From a virus, in the IMG/VR virus record IMGVR_UViG_3300028388_001983, positions 1-64,000 of that record: a DNA stretch of 64,000 bases; one strand, written 5' to 3'. The notes beneath the pieces are model-generated. The model was not told the origin of the DNA. It did no database searches and saw only the letters and a list, made by a program, of their open reading frames with translations. Made by a program: the position numbers and the translations under genes. Every line of letters starts with the position of its first letter. Position 1 is the stretch's first letter. Shown here piece after piece: positions 43,035 to 51,126 of this stretch.

Positions 43035-44237
43035 TTATACAGTCAGACCTAATGCAGTATCTACATCATCACCGTTAAGTGATACTTTAGTCCTGAGTAT
43101 GATCCTAAACTTAGAAGCTGGTTTTTGTCCAGTACCTACCCAAGTAACATTCTGAGTTGTACCTTCAATTACCATAGTATCATAAGTATTACTAGAATTA
43201 GCTTCAGAACGATAATTAGTAGGCGGATATCTATCAAGATACCTTCCTGCATATTCATTCATACCGCAGTATACTTCTAATGCAGCTACCTGTGCATAAG
43301 TTCCAGAACCTATAGCAGCAGCAGTATCATAAGTAGTTTCAACAGTAGAACTGAAGTCGTCTGAATTAACAGTAAAGTTAACTAAACTAGGATAATCAGT
43401 TGCAGGATTAAAGGTTACTTCATTAGCAAACCTGTCTACACCAGTAAACTTAAGACCATAATTACCAATATCTGCAGAGGCTACAAATTCGTAAGAACTT
43501 ACAGCAGAAGCAGTAGCTCCTTTATAAGGACGGTCAAGGGTCATAATTTCATTACTAGTATCCAGAGCTGTTACCATATATACAGGATCAGCTTCAGTAG
43601 TACCAAATCTAACAAGGTCTCCTACAGAAACAACAGCATCTACATCAGTAGCAGCAGTTACATACTTGGAACCTTTAGTCACTGAAAGATTACCAGTTCC
43701 TGTATTAGCAGTTTCACTACCAGAATTTACACGCTCACACTTGATCATTTCATAAGCCTCTCTTGCAAAAGCCTTATCAAAATGTTCATCAAGAAGAGTT
43801 GCAATATTATACTCAGTAGCTGCAGTTGCTTCAGCAGAAACAGTTTTAATAAGGGGACTAGTTCCTACTACAGGAGCAGTTTGTCTTATTTCTATGTGTA
43901 AGGTATACACATTTCCTGATACAATAGTTCCAAGACTACCAGAGCTACCATTATAACCAAAATAGGTTACTTGTTGGGTATCTGCTGCATAAGTATCAGA
44001 AGTTATTGTACAATCATTAGGTACAAAGAAAGGTGAATATACTACTTGACCAGTAGAAAGCATATTAGCTATTCTAAATTTAGAGGTAGAACTAGAAGAA
44101 TCAGTCTCTTCCAAAATTCCATCTTCTCCTACAAGACCAATTGATCCAGCAGCAAAATCTTTTGCATAGGTAGTATCATCTGTACCACCATTTGCTACAT
44201 TTCCAATGTACTGATAAGTTACACTATCTTCAAACAT
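43035..44237 (-). CDS. Head-associated structural protein, 400 aa (auxiliary capsid candidate)
   Basis: Beta-rich, Thr/Ser/Val/Gly-rich sequence with no Cys cluster, coiled coil or membrane segment. Landmarks: MFEDSVTYQYIGNVANGG, STGQVVYSPFFVPNDC, FDKAFAREAYEMIKCERV, GRYLDRYPPTNYRSEANSS and a last segment LNGDDVDTALGLTV. Its gene is followed by a strong terminator and its codons are less extreme than those of neighbours, both signs of high expression. Position after the capsid and connector genes suggests a decoration, auxiliary capsid or tail-tube-like protein. Specific family not recognised. Confidence 0.55.
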   Translation of the reverse strand: MFEDSVTYQYIGNVANGGTDDTTYAKDFAAGSIGLVGEDGILEETDSSSSTSKFRIANMLSTGQVVYSPFFVPNDCTITSDTYAADTQQVTYFGYNGSSGSLGTIVSGNVYTLHIEIRQTAPVVGTSPLIKTVSAEATAATEYNIATLLDEHFDKAFAREAYEMIKCERVNSGSETANTGTGNLSVTKGSKYVTAATDVDAVVSVGDLVRFGTTEADPVYMVTALDTSNEIMTLDRPYKGATASAVSSYEFVASADIGNYGLKFTGVDRFANEVTFNPATDYPSLVNFTVNSDDFSSTVETTYDTAAAIGSGTYAQVAALEVYCGMNEYAGRYLDRYPPTNYRSEANSSNTYDTMVIEGTTQNVTWVGTGQKPASKFRIILRTKVSLNGDDVDTALGLTV

Positions 44238-44267
44238 TTTTCTATAATTTTAATTCAACAAAATAAT

Positions 44268-44975
44268 TTAATTCTCAAATTCTCTAAGCTGTACTCCTAA
44301 CTGATCTTTTATATAAATATCAGCATTTTGAGCAGCTTTTGTAATAATTTTTCTATGTACAGAGTGGTGTAAACAAGATGTTAATCCATTTGAGTTGTAA
44401 GTAGCATCTACTGTTACATCATCTATTATTGTACTAATAGTTACTCCAGGAACTATAATAGGAGTAAGTTTTTCTATATACTCCATTTTATAACTAGATA
44501 AAGTTGTACCATCGGTTATAATCACAACCTCAGCTCTACTTGTTCCTTCTAATATAAGTCTCCAAAATTCATCTGAATCTGGATTTTTATAAGGATTATC
44601 TTTATTTGCCTTATAAAAATTATAACTTATTGGAGTTATATCTATATCGCTATTAGCTCTTTCATTTAATATGAACCTAATATTACCTAGAGTAATACTA
44701 TCAGAACTATTTAAATCTACTATATAACCATTAGTATAATGACTATTTGAACTAATATTACCACTAGTAACAGACACTTTTTTGAATATGGGTGATACAG
44801 CTAATCTATTAAATTCATTAGCTTCTACTCCTTCCTCAAGTATATCATTAAGAATCTCTTCCTGAGCCCTTGATAATATAATTGATTTCTCATGAACTTC
44901 ATAACCTGGAGCATTATCACTGGCTATAGATTCATAAACTACATCAAACTCATATGCAAATTGTGCAGCATCCAT
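44268..44975 (-). CDS. Connector/ring protein candidate conserved in crAss-like phages, 235 aa
   Basis: Starts MDAAQFAYEFDVVYESIASDNAPGYE-type sequence (first 19 residues visible as MDAAQFAYEFDVVYESIAS) followed by ILSRAQEEILNDIL. This opening is a recognisable conserved signature of a crAss-like structural protein encoded after the capsid gene. The rest is alpha/beta with a long central basic-free segment. Likely one of the ring proteins under the portal. Overlaps the stop of the previous gene by one base. Confidence 0.65.
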   Translation of the reverse strand: MDAAQFAYEFDVVYESIASDNAPGYEVHEKSIILSRAQEEILNDILEEGVEANEFNRLAVSPIFKKVSVTSGNISSNSHYTNGYIVDLNSSDSITLGNIRFILNERANSDIDITPISYNFYKANKDNPYKNPDSDEFWRLILEGTSRAEVVIITDGTTLSSYKMEYIEKLTPIIVPGVTISTIIDDVTVDATYNSNGLTSCLHHSVHRKIITKAAQNADIYIKDQLGVQLREFEN

Positions 44976-45892
44976 TATTTACTAGCTGTTTGTTTTTTAG
45001 ACCTACCTTTAGGTTTACTATCCATATTAATCTGAGCCTCTATCTTTAAATAAACATCATCAGAGTTTTCTTTTAATTGTTCTAGATGCCTAACTATTTC
45101 AGGAAGTGTCCATTTAATAGTTTCTCCCGGTATTACATAACTGTTAATACCACGTTTCTCTATAGCACCCACTCGTATAGCCTTAGCGATAAAAGCTTTC
45201 ATTTCATAGTTATCATCATCCATCACTCTAATAAATTGATCAGGTTGATCTTTCATAATCTTCATCAATTCAGCGTTTAAGAATTTTTCACTAGCATCAC
45301 TAGGTACATTCTTAAGTTGCTTATTATCCATAAAGAATACATCTAAGAAGTCCTTCATCTTAGAAGGATGGTTCTGAATAGTACCATAAAAAGTAAACAT
45401 CTTCTGAGTTCTTTCAAGCTCTTTGTTTTGTTCTGTCTCTTCAAAGTCTTCTCCAATAAGAGCAAAACTATATGAAGGTCTTTGGAATCTTTGCTCCCAA
45501 CTTGGAGCAACTTGTTTCTGAACTCTTAAAACTTTAACTCTAAGCATATCTAAAGGATCACTAAGATTAAAACTCATACCTTCTTTAATAGTAGTAGGAG
45601 TTTTCATAAACTTCACCTTAAATGTATGCCAAAAGTTATCAGTCTTTTTATGAATATTCAAATCTTGTGATAACTCATCTTCAAAGAACTTTTGTTCTTC
45701 CTGACTTTCAAAAGGGTTTATTAATGCATTTCTACTGTCTTTTGGTAGAACAAATGTTACTACCGCACCTTCATACATAAAATATCCTTTATGAGCAGGA
45801 TCGTTAATCATTCTACCAGCTCTAGGAACTGGTTTTAAAATAATTTTTTGATTTTTCAAATAACCTTTGTTAATTGCTTCTTCTCTTGTCAT
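44975..45892 (-). CDS. Conserved structural protein downstream of capsid gene, 305 aa
   Basis: I chose ATG at 45892 (MTREEAINKGYLKN) rather than 45943, because the upstream ATG lies within the terminator stem of the capsid gene (45935-45941). The protein is lysine/glutamate-rich, with FMYEGAVVTFVLPKDSRN early and a C-terminal basic tail KPKGRSKKQTASK. It corresponds by position to the conserved gene directly after the major capsid gene in crAss-like phages. A TAAATTTG box lies just upstream of the ATG but without a matching TTG. Role unknown. Confidence 0.6.
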   Translation of the reverse strand: MTREEAINKGYLKNQKIILKPVPRAGRMINDPAHKGYFMYEGAVVTFVLPKDSRNALINPFESQEEQKFFEDELSQDLNIHKKTDNFWHTFKVKFMKTPTTIKEGMSFNLSDPLDMLRVKVLRVQKQVAPSWEQRFQRPSYSFALIGEDFEETEQNKELERTQKMFTFYGTIQNHPSKMKDFLDVFFMDNKQLKNVPSDASEKFLNAELMKIMKDQPDQFIRVMDDDNYEMKAFIAKAIRVGAIEKRGINSYVIPGETIKWTLPEIVRHLEQLKENSDDVYLKIEAQINMDSKPKGRSKKQTASK

Positions 45893-45919
45893 AATTTTTG
45901 CCAAATTTAAGTTAAAAGA

Positions 45920-45941
45920 GCTGGGGCGATTAAACCCCAGC
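45920..45941 (-). terminator. Terminator hairpin after the major capsid gene
   Basis: Minus strand GCTGGGG (45941-45935), loop TTTAATCG, CCCCAGC (45926-45920), followed by TCTTTT. A 7-bp GC-rich stem 13 nt after the capsid stop at 45954. It would let capsid transcripts accumulate above those of downstream genes. Confidence 0.75.
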
Positions 45942-45953
45942 ATATATTAATAA

Positions 45954-47456
45954 TTATCCAGTAGCCAAAATACTAGGTATAATTCTTCCAGTTTTCAGGG
46001 GGTTCTTAAGCATAATACCACCAATAAACATCTTAAGAACTGTATAACCATCAACTGAGGATGCAGTCATTGTAGGATCAGCATTTCTAGCCATACCGCC
46101 TGCACTGAACGGGTCACGCATACCAGGTATGTAACGGAAATACTCTTCATTATCCTTAACAGCAACCTTCATAATATTAGCTTCACCAGCAGTTGTACCA
46201 GCGTCCCAAATATCATAAATATAAGAACTTGCTAATCCACCTTCAGGGTGAGGAAGCTTATTCCTAATAGGATCGTCTTTCATAGGATCGAGAGTCACCT
46301 TAAATTTAATCCCATTTACAAATTCATAGTTAAGAAACTGACCCTCAAGGAGAGTTACATTGTTTCCACTAGTTTTGATATTATGATCTGACTGCAACCA
46401 AGAAATGTTGGTAGCTTTTTCAGACATTGATTTATGGAATTTATAAAGTCCTCTTTCTCCAGTAGAAAGAATAAACTCACGTTTATCTTCAGGAAGTTTT
46501 CCTACAGATAAGTCAAGTGCAAAATCTCCCAACATATCTGCTGAAAAATCATTATAAAACAAAGTATGACCACCATCCATTTGTTCATAAAGACCAAATC
46601 CTGAACGAATTACGTTACCAGATTCACCTTTATTACCAAAGGAGCCATCGCTAAGTTTATTAGACTTTCCATGAAGGAGTAATCTTGCTTTATCTCTCCT
46701 AAATTGTACCATGAAGTCCCATCCAAGTTTATCCAACCAACGATAATGTTGTTTACCATCTTGATCTACAAAAGCAAATGCAAGAGGTTTATTCTTACCT
46801 TGAAGGATCATATTACCAGGAACATCATAATTCTTACGTATGTAAGAAGTGTTATTCTCCATTCTAAATGGAGCAGAGTGGTGAACAGTGTTACCACGTA
46901 CAGAAAGTTCTTGTTCTACAAGACCATATTCTTCTGACCATCTTGTACCAGCAGCAAGGTCTGTTACAGGAACAAAAAGATTATCATCTCCAGTTACAAG
47001 TTCAACTCTATACCTCCAACCATCACCATCATATACTGGGTCTTCAGTTACACGAAGAGCATACTCATCAGGGTATTCTCCCACTATAACTGATGTAGCC
47101 TCAAAGTATCTTTCAGGAAACCACATATAAAAAGGTGTCCTAGTGATACCTGGCTGATCAGTTGAACTGAGAGCAGAATAACTAGCAGCTAAAGATGCTT
47201 TTACAAGAGGAATATTCCTCTCGTCTGCACCTTGAAGATACCAGTAATAAGGCCCCTCAGTATCCAAATAGTGAGTAGGGAACTGATCCATGAAGCTAAC
47301 AATATTATCAGCACCATAATTGACCTCATAAATCTTATCAATTACTTTACTAATTGCTTCAGGTTCAGTCATACCTATCCAACCCAAATGGGCTTCACGA
47401 GTAAGACCAGACCAGTATTTAGGTTCTACAGTTTGTAATTTACTAATTCTATCCAT
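45954..47456 (-). CDS. Major capsid protein (crAss-like)
   Basis: 500 aa. Diagnostic stretches for the crAss-like major capsid family: KYWSGLTREAHLGWIGMTEP near the start, YYWYLQGADERNIPLVKAS near residue 70, PFYMWFPERYFEATSVIVGE near 110, then NMILQGKNKPLAFAF and WLDKLGWDFMVQFRR. HK97-type fold is expected for the family. Codon use is less AT-biased than neighbours, fitting strong expression. Preceded by the scaffold gene (22 nt gap) and followed by a terminator. High confidence from several family blocks in the right order. Confidence 0.9.
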   Translation of the reverse strand: MDRISKLQTVEPKYWSGLTREAHLGWIGMTEPEAISKVIDKIYEVNYGADNIVSFMDQFPTHYLDTEGPYYWYLQGADERNIPLVKASLAASYSALSSTDQPGITRTPFYMWFPERYFEATSVIVGEYPDEYALRVTEDPVYDGDGWRYRVELVTGDDNLFVPVTDLAAGTRWSEEYGLVEQELSVRGNTVHHSAPFRMENNTSYIRKNYDVPGNMILQGKNKPLAFAFVDQDGKQHYRWLDKLGWDFMVQFRRDKARLLLHGKSNKLSDGSFGNKGESGNVIRSGFGLYEQMDGGHTLFYNDFSADMLGDFALDLSVGKLPEDKREFILSTGERGLYKFHKSMSEKATNISWLQSDHNIKTSGNNVTLLEGQFLNYEFVNGIKFKVTLDPMKDDPIRNKLPHPEGGLASSYIYDIWDAGTTAGEANIMKVAVKDNEEYFRYIPGMRDPFSAGGMARNADPTMTASSVDGYTVLKMFIGGIMLKNPLKTGRIIPSILATG

Positions 47457-47478
47457 CGTATATTAATTTAAAAAGTGT

Positions 47479-48675
47479 TTATATTAAGTTCTTTAACGGT
47501 CCTAAAACATCCTTATCTTTTGAACTTGGACTAGGAGTTTTACCTGAGCCTTTAAATCCTGCTTTAGAGTCTTGATTATCTATATAATCTTTGATTTTAG
47601 AAGAGACTTTAGTAGTGGCAATTTTGTTTATCTTATCCCAATTACCATCAAATACTCCTATGTCAATTAAGTATGCTAATTTTGTATCAAAATTTATTGA
47701 GTCTTCACTACGTTTAGACCATATACCATTAAGGACATTCCCTTGTTCATCTTGTTTTACAGGTTTAGTAATCATATCTTTGATTTTATTCCTAGTTCTA
47801 GGACTAATCTCTTGACCAGGAATTATCTCTTTGATATCTTTCAAAGTCTTATCTAAAGATTGAACATATTTTTTATAATTATCTTTAGCCTGTTGTTCTT
47901 GATCTGCTTGTTGTTGCTTCAAATCTTCAAGTTGCTTCTTACTAAGTTCTTTCAAACCAGTTAAAGCCTCTTTAGCATCATCAACATCATCTCCTAAATC
48001 AATACTTCTTTGAACTAATTTCTTTATTTTCTCATCTGAGAAAGTAGTAGTAGCTTTATAATGCTGACTTAAAATCTTTTTCCGCACATCTGCAGAATCT
48101 TCTTTCTCTAAATCTTCTTCTTTAAGATTTTCAATCTCTTCTACACTACCAATAAAGTTTCCAGCCTCTTCTGCTGAATAACCCATCTCTCTAAGTTGAG
48201 CATACTCTTTTGAGTATTCATCTAGGTCTGCAGAAACATCCTTCTTGACATTTTCAATTTCTGATAAGAACATTGTTTCGAGAGCTCCATCAGGACCTTC
48301 ATCTTCTAAAAGTTTTTTAAATTCCTCTTCATCAAAAGAGGAAACTAACCCCTGCTCCTTCAGGTGTTTGGCAAAGACAAGAGCAAAAGGTTCATCCGAA
48401 GAATCAGTATCATCAGAAGCAGGGGGTTTGTTTCCTTTATCTTCTGCATCTTCGTCACCAGTTTTGCCTTCATCGTCTTCATTATCACTACTATCATCAG
48501 TAGCTTCACCTTTTAAAATATTTTCTAAATCTAAATCATCATCTATTTGATCAGGATTAGTATTTTTATCTCCACCATCATTTTCATCTTTTTTAGGTGG
48601 TTCTACTGGGTTTCCCCCTGACGCCAATAGTTGATCAAAATTAAAATCAATTGCTGTCTCTTCTTTAGTTGCCAT
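47479..48675 (-). CDS. Head scaffolding-like acidic coiled-coil protein
   Basis: ATG at 48675 (MATKEETAIDFNFDQLL) is preferred to the TTG at 48684; 398 aa. The first 120 residues are extremely acidic and low-complexity (DDSSDNEDDEGKTGDEDAED); a helical central part (LKELSKKQLEDLKQQQADQ) and a basic-ended C-terminus (SGKTPSPSSKDKDVLGPL) follow. Charge distribution, size and position between portal and capsid genes fit a scaffolding protein. Its own consensus promoter lies at 48697-48727. Confidence 0.7.
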   Translation of the reverse strand: MATKEETAIDFNFDQLLASGGNPVEPPKKDENDGGDKNTNPDQIDDDLDLENILKGEATDDSSDNEDDEGKTGDEDAEDKGNKPPASDDTDSSDEPFALVFAKHLKEQGLVSSFDEEEFKKLLEDEGPDGALETMFLSEIENVKKDVSADLDEYSKEYAQLREMGYSAEEAGNFIGSVEEIENLKEEDLEKEDSADVRKKILSQHYKATTTFSDEKIKKLVQRSIDLGDDVDDAKEALTGLKELSKKQLEDLKQQQADQEQQAKDNYKKYVQSLDKTLKDIKEIIPGQEISPRTRNKIKDMITKPVKQDEQGNVLNGIWSKRSEDSINFDTKLAYLIDIGVFDGNWDKINKIATTKVSSKIKDYIDNQDSKAGFKGSGKTPSPSSKDKDVLGPLKNLI

Positions 48676-48696
48676 CTTTACCAAATTTTAATGTTA

Positions 48697-48727
48697 CAAA
48701 AATATAAATTATTTATAAATCTAACAA
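48697..48727 (-). promoter_or_regulatory. Bacteroidota-type promoter inside the late block (scaffold/capsid)
   Basis: Read on the minus strand: TTG at 48727-48725, exactly 20 bp, TATTTTTG at 48704-48697. It lies in the 85-nt gap after the portal gene and points to the scaffold and capsid genes; the scaffold ATG is at 48675. A short hairpin CTAACA/TGTTAG (48721-48737) overlaps the TTG. Confidence 0.7.
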
Positions 48728-48760
48728 ATTATGTTAGAAATTAATTCTCAGACTATAGCT

Positions 48761-51115
48761 TTATTTACTAGTAGACTTTTTCTCCTGAGCTTTATTATGT
48801 CTCCTAGTTTCTTCTAATTGATCTCTTTTAAGGTCTAGTTCCCTTTTCTGAGCTTCAATATCTTCTTCAAGCTTACGTCTTTCAAGTTCAAGCTTCTCAT
48901 CATCTATATCAGAGTCTTGTTTCATAGCCTCAACATCTAACTTAGTTAAACGTTCTAAATCAGCTTTATATCTTTCAAGGTCTAATTTAGCTTGTTCTAA
49001 TTGCATTTCAGCTTGTCTAATACTTTGTTCAGCTTTCATTTGCTCCTTAGCTTGAGCTTCTTGACGTTTTTGTATCTCTTCTTCATAAGTTTCAAACTTC
49101 CTCTGTAATGATGCTGGGTCTTTAGTTCTAAATAAATCCATAATCATTGAGAATGTACCACCATTCTGCATGAACGGTTGAGTAAGAGATTGTAAGTGTT
49201 GCATCATTTCTTGATCAGAAGAGGCAGTACTTATATAAATACCATATTCAGCTTCAATAAATTTATCATAATCAAAATCTAATACAGCTTGAGAACCATC
49301 ATCTAATATATAAGACCTCTTAAATTTTTGATCTTTCCATGCAACTTTACAAGTTTCAATCCAAGCTTCAAGAGCTTTTAATTTAACATTATCATGAATA
49401 CCGAACCACTTTTCTGTAATATGAGAAGATTTATTGACTGCCATCTGTACTCCACCTAAAGTTTCTCTATTATCTACAGCTCCTTTACGTTGAGGTGTTA
49501 TACCAGTTATATTATCAATTCTATTAGAAAGAAATTCTAATATCATAAATTGTTGTTGTATAAATCTACCCTGTTCAAGATCAAAGGTATTTTGTTGTTG
49601 TTGCATACCACCAGATAGTTTACCAAGCGCAGCACCTTTATTACCTTCATTAAATGGATCATGGATTGCCCAACCTGTCATTTCTGCATAGTATAACCAT
49701 TTATCTATAGACCAGCCTTCAGGTATCATACTAAGATCGAGCCTACCAATTTTACCTTTATCTTTAGCAGCAGCTTGTTCCATCCTATGCATAATAGCAT
49801 TGTATAAATATTGATAATTTTTACCAATATCCATAATACTTCTACCTTGTTCTTTACCAACATTATTTACTATACCTACTACACCAGGCTTACAATCAGA
49901 AATGTTTTCCATTTTTCTAAATTGTATCTCTCTTGGTTGCATTTTAACATAAATATCATCAGCAATTCTAGTAGCCTCATACCATTCAGAAATCCATTTA
50001 TATTCAACAGTTTGTCCTAATGATTCATCTGGTTCAATAGTGTCTGGAACTACTATTTTTTGTAAGTCTCCATCTTCATCAAAATATTCTATAATACCTA
50101 CTCTACGCATACCTTTCCACAAAGTTCTAGTAACTCTTACATTACCATCTTCATCAAAAGTACCACCAAAAGCAAAAGTATCATTCTTGTTAGCTTTATG
50201 TATAATATTACCAATTCCTTCTTGAGCTATATAATCTTCATAATCATGCCCATGAGTTAATTGGTTTTTCATAAACCCTTTAGCTGATTTCCAAGTATTA
50301 ATTCCTTCTTCAAGTTTTTTAATATCAGAATCTTTTAAGAACTCATGATAAGAATCTATAATTTTACCAATTGGCATATAGATATCTTCTATAATTATAT
50401 CTGAATCTTCTATACGATTAGAATGACCAGACCTAATAGTAATTATGTCTACTGGATGTGCTTTCCTAAGAATTGGTTCACCAGCTACAATATCAGCTAC
50501 ATATATCTCTTCTCCTGCAATAACTAAATCCTCGAATCCGCTACTAAATACTTCTTTAAGATTCAAAGTTCTATATCCATATTCCATCATTTGAGAGACC
50601 ATACGTTCTCTACGATCTCTATAAGTATACTTCTGCCACTTATCAATCTCACGAATTCTGGACTCTAATTCTTCTTTAGACATAGTAGGATTAGTTACCT
50701 CAGAAATAGAAAATTCTCTAAGTCTTTCACTCTGAACTCTCATTTTCTCAGAGATAGCATCACTATTAATAACTGTTACAATCGGATTAAAATATCTTCT
50801 ACGTTCTTCTCCAATTAATACCATTATATTAGGATTCAATAATGGCATGTTTCTATAGTTATCTGGTAGTTTACCATACTCAATACCAAAAGGATTAACT
50901 ATTCTTTGGATTTCTTCAGTATCTACTATATCATTCCAAAGATTATAGTTAACTACTTTATTTTTCCTTGAAGCCCTAACACCAGTATCTCTGTCAAAAT
51001 TTACCATTGATGCTCCTACATCAGCACATTTCTTAAAAAATTCTTGACTTTTTTTGGAATCAGGAACTTTCTGAGCAGGAAAAGCGTTTGCTATATCACT
51101 ACTTATAAATTTCAT
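48761..51115 (-). CDS. Portal protein
   Basis: 784 aa, directly after TerL in the late order. Recognisable portal-type segments of crAss-like phages: NYNLWNDIVDTEEIQRIVNPFG, YRNMPLLNPNIMVLIGEERRR, NITGITPQRKGAVDNRETLGG and VNKSSHITEKWFG-like stem region. The last 120 residues form a long coiled coil of Gln/Glu/Arg/Lys (EQSIRQAEMQLEQAKLDLER). It forms the dodecameric DNA channel at one vertex and docks the terminase. Starts 11 nt after the TerL stop. No signal or membrane segment. Family recognition from sequence pattern plus position. Confidence 0.85.
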   Translation of the reverse strand: MKFISSDIANAFPAQKVPDSKKSQEFFKKCADVGASMVNFDRDTGVRASRKNKVVNYNLWNDIVDTEEIQRIVNPFGIEYGKLPDNYRNMPLLNPNIMVLIGEERRRYFNPIVTVINSDAISEKMRVQSERLREFSISEVTNPTMSKEELESRIREIDKWQKYTYRDRRERMVSQMMEYGYRTLNLKEVFSSGFEDLVIAGEEIYVADIVAGEPILRKAHPVDIITIRSGHSNRIEDSDIIIEDIYMPIGKIIDSYHEFLKDSDIKKLEEGINTWKSAKGFMKNQLTHGHDYEDYIAQEGIGNIIHKANKNDTFAFGGTFDEDGNVRVTRTLWKGMRRVGIIEYFDEDGDLQKIVVPDTIEPDESLGQTVEYKWISEWYEATRIADDIYVKMQPREIQFRKMENISDCKPGVVGIVNNVGKEQGRSIMDIGKNYQYLYNAIMHRMEQAAAKDKGKIGRLDLSMIPEGWSIDKWLYYAEMTGWAIHDPFNEGNKGAALGKLSGGMQQQQNTFDLEQGRFIQQQFMILEFLSNRIDNITGITPQRKGAVDNRETLGGVQMAVNKSSHITEKWFGIHDNVKLKALEAWIETCKVAWKDQKFKRSYILDDGSQAVLDFDYDKFIEAEYGIYISTASSDQEMMQHLQSLTQPFMQNGGTFSMIMDLFRTKDPASLQRKFETYEEEIQKRQEAQAKEQMKAEQSIRQAEMQLEQAKLDLERYKADLERLTKLDVEAMKQDSDIDDEKLELERRKLEEDIEAQKRELDLKRDQLEETRRHNKAQEKKSTSK

Positions 51116-51126
51116 AAGTTATTATT

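Noticed and set aside
45893-45943. Upstream ATG at 45943 for the gene after the capsid
   Set aside because: It would put the capsid terminator hairpin inside the coding sequence; the first 17 residues look non-conserved, and ATG at 45892 gives a natural start.
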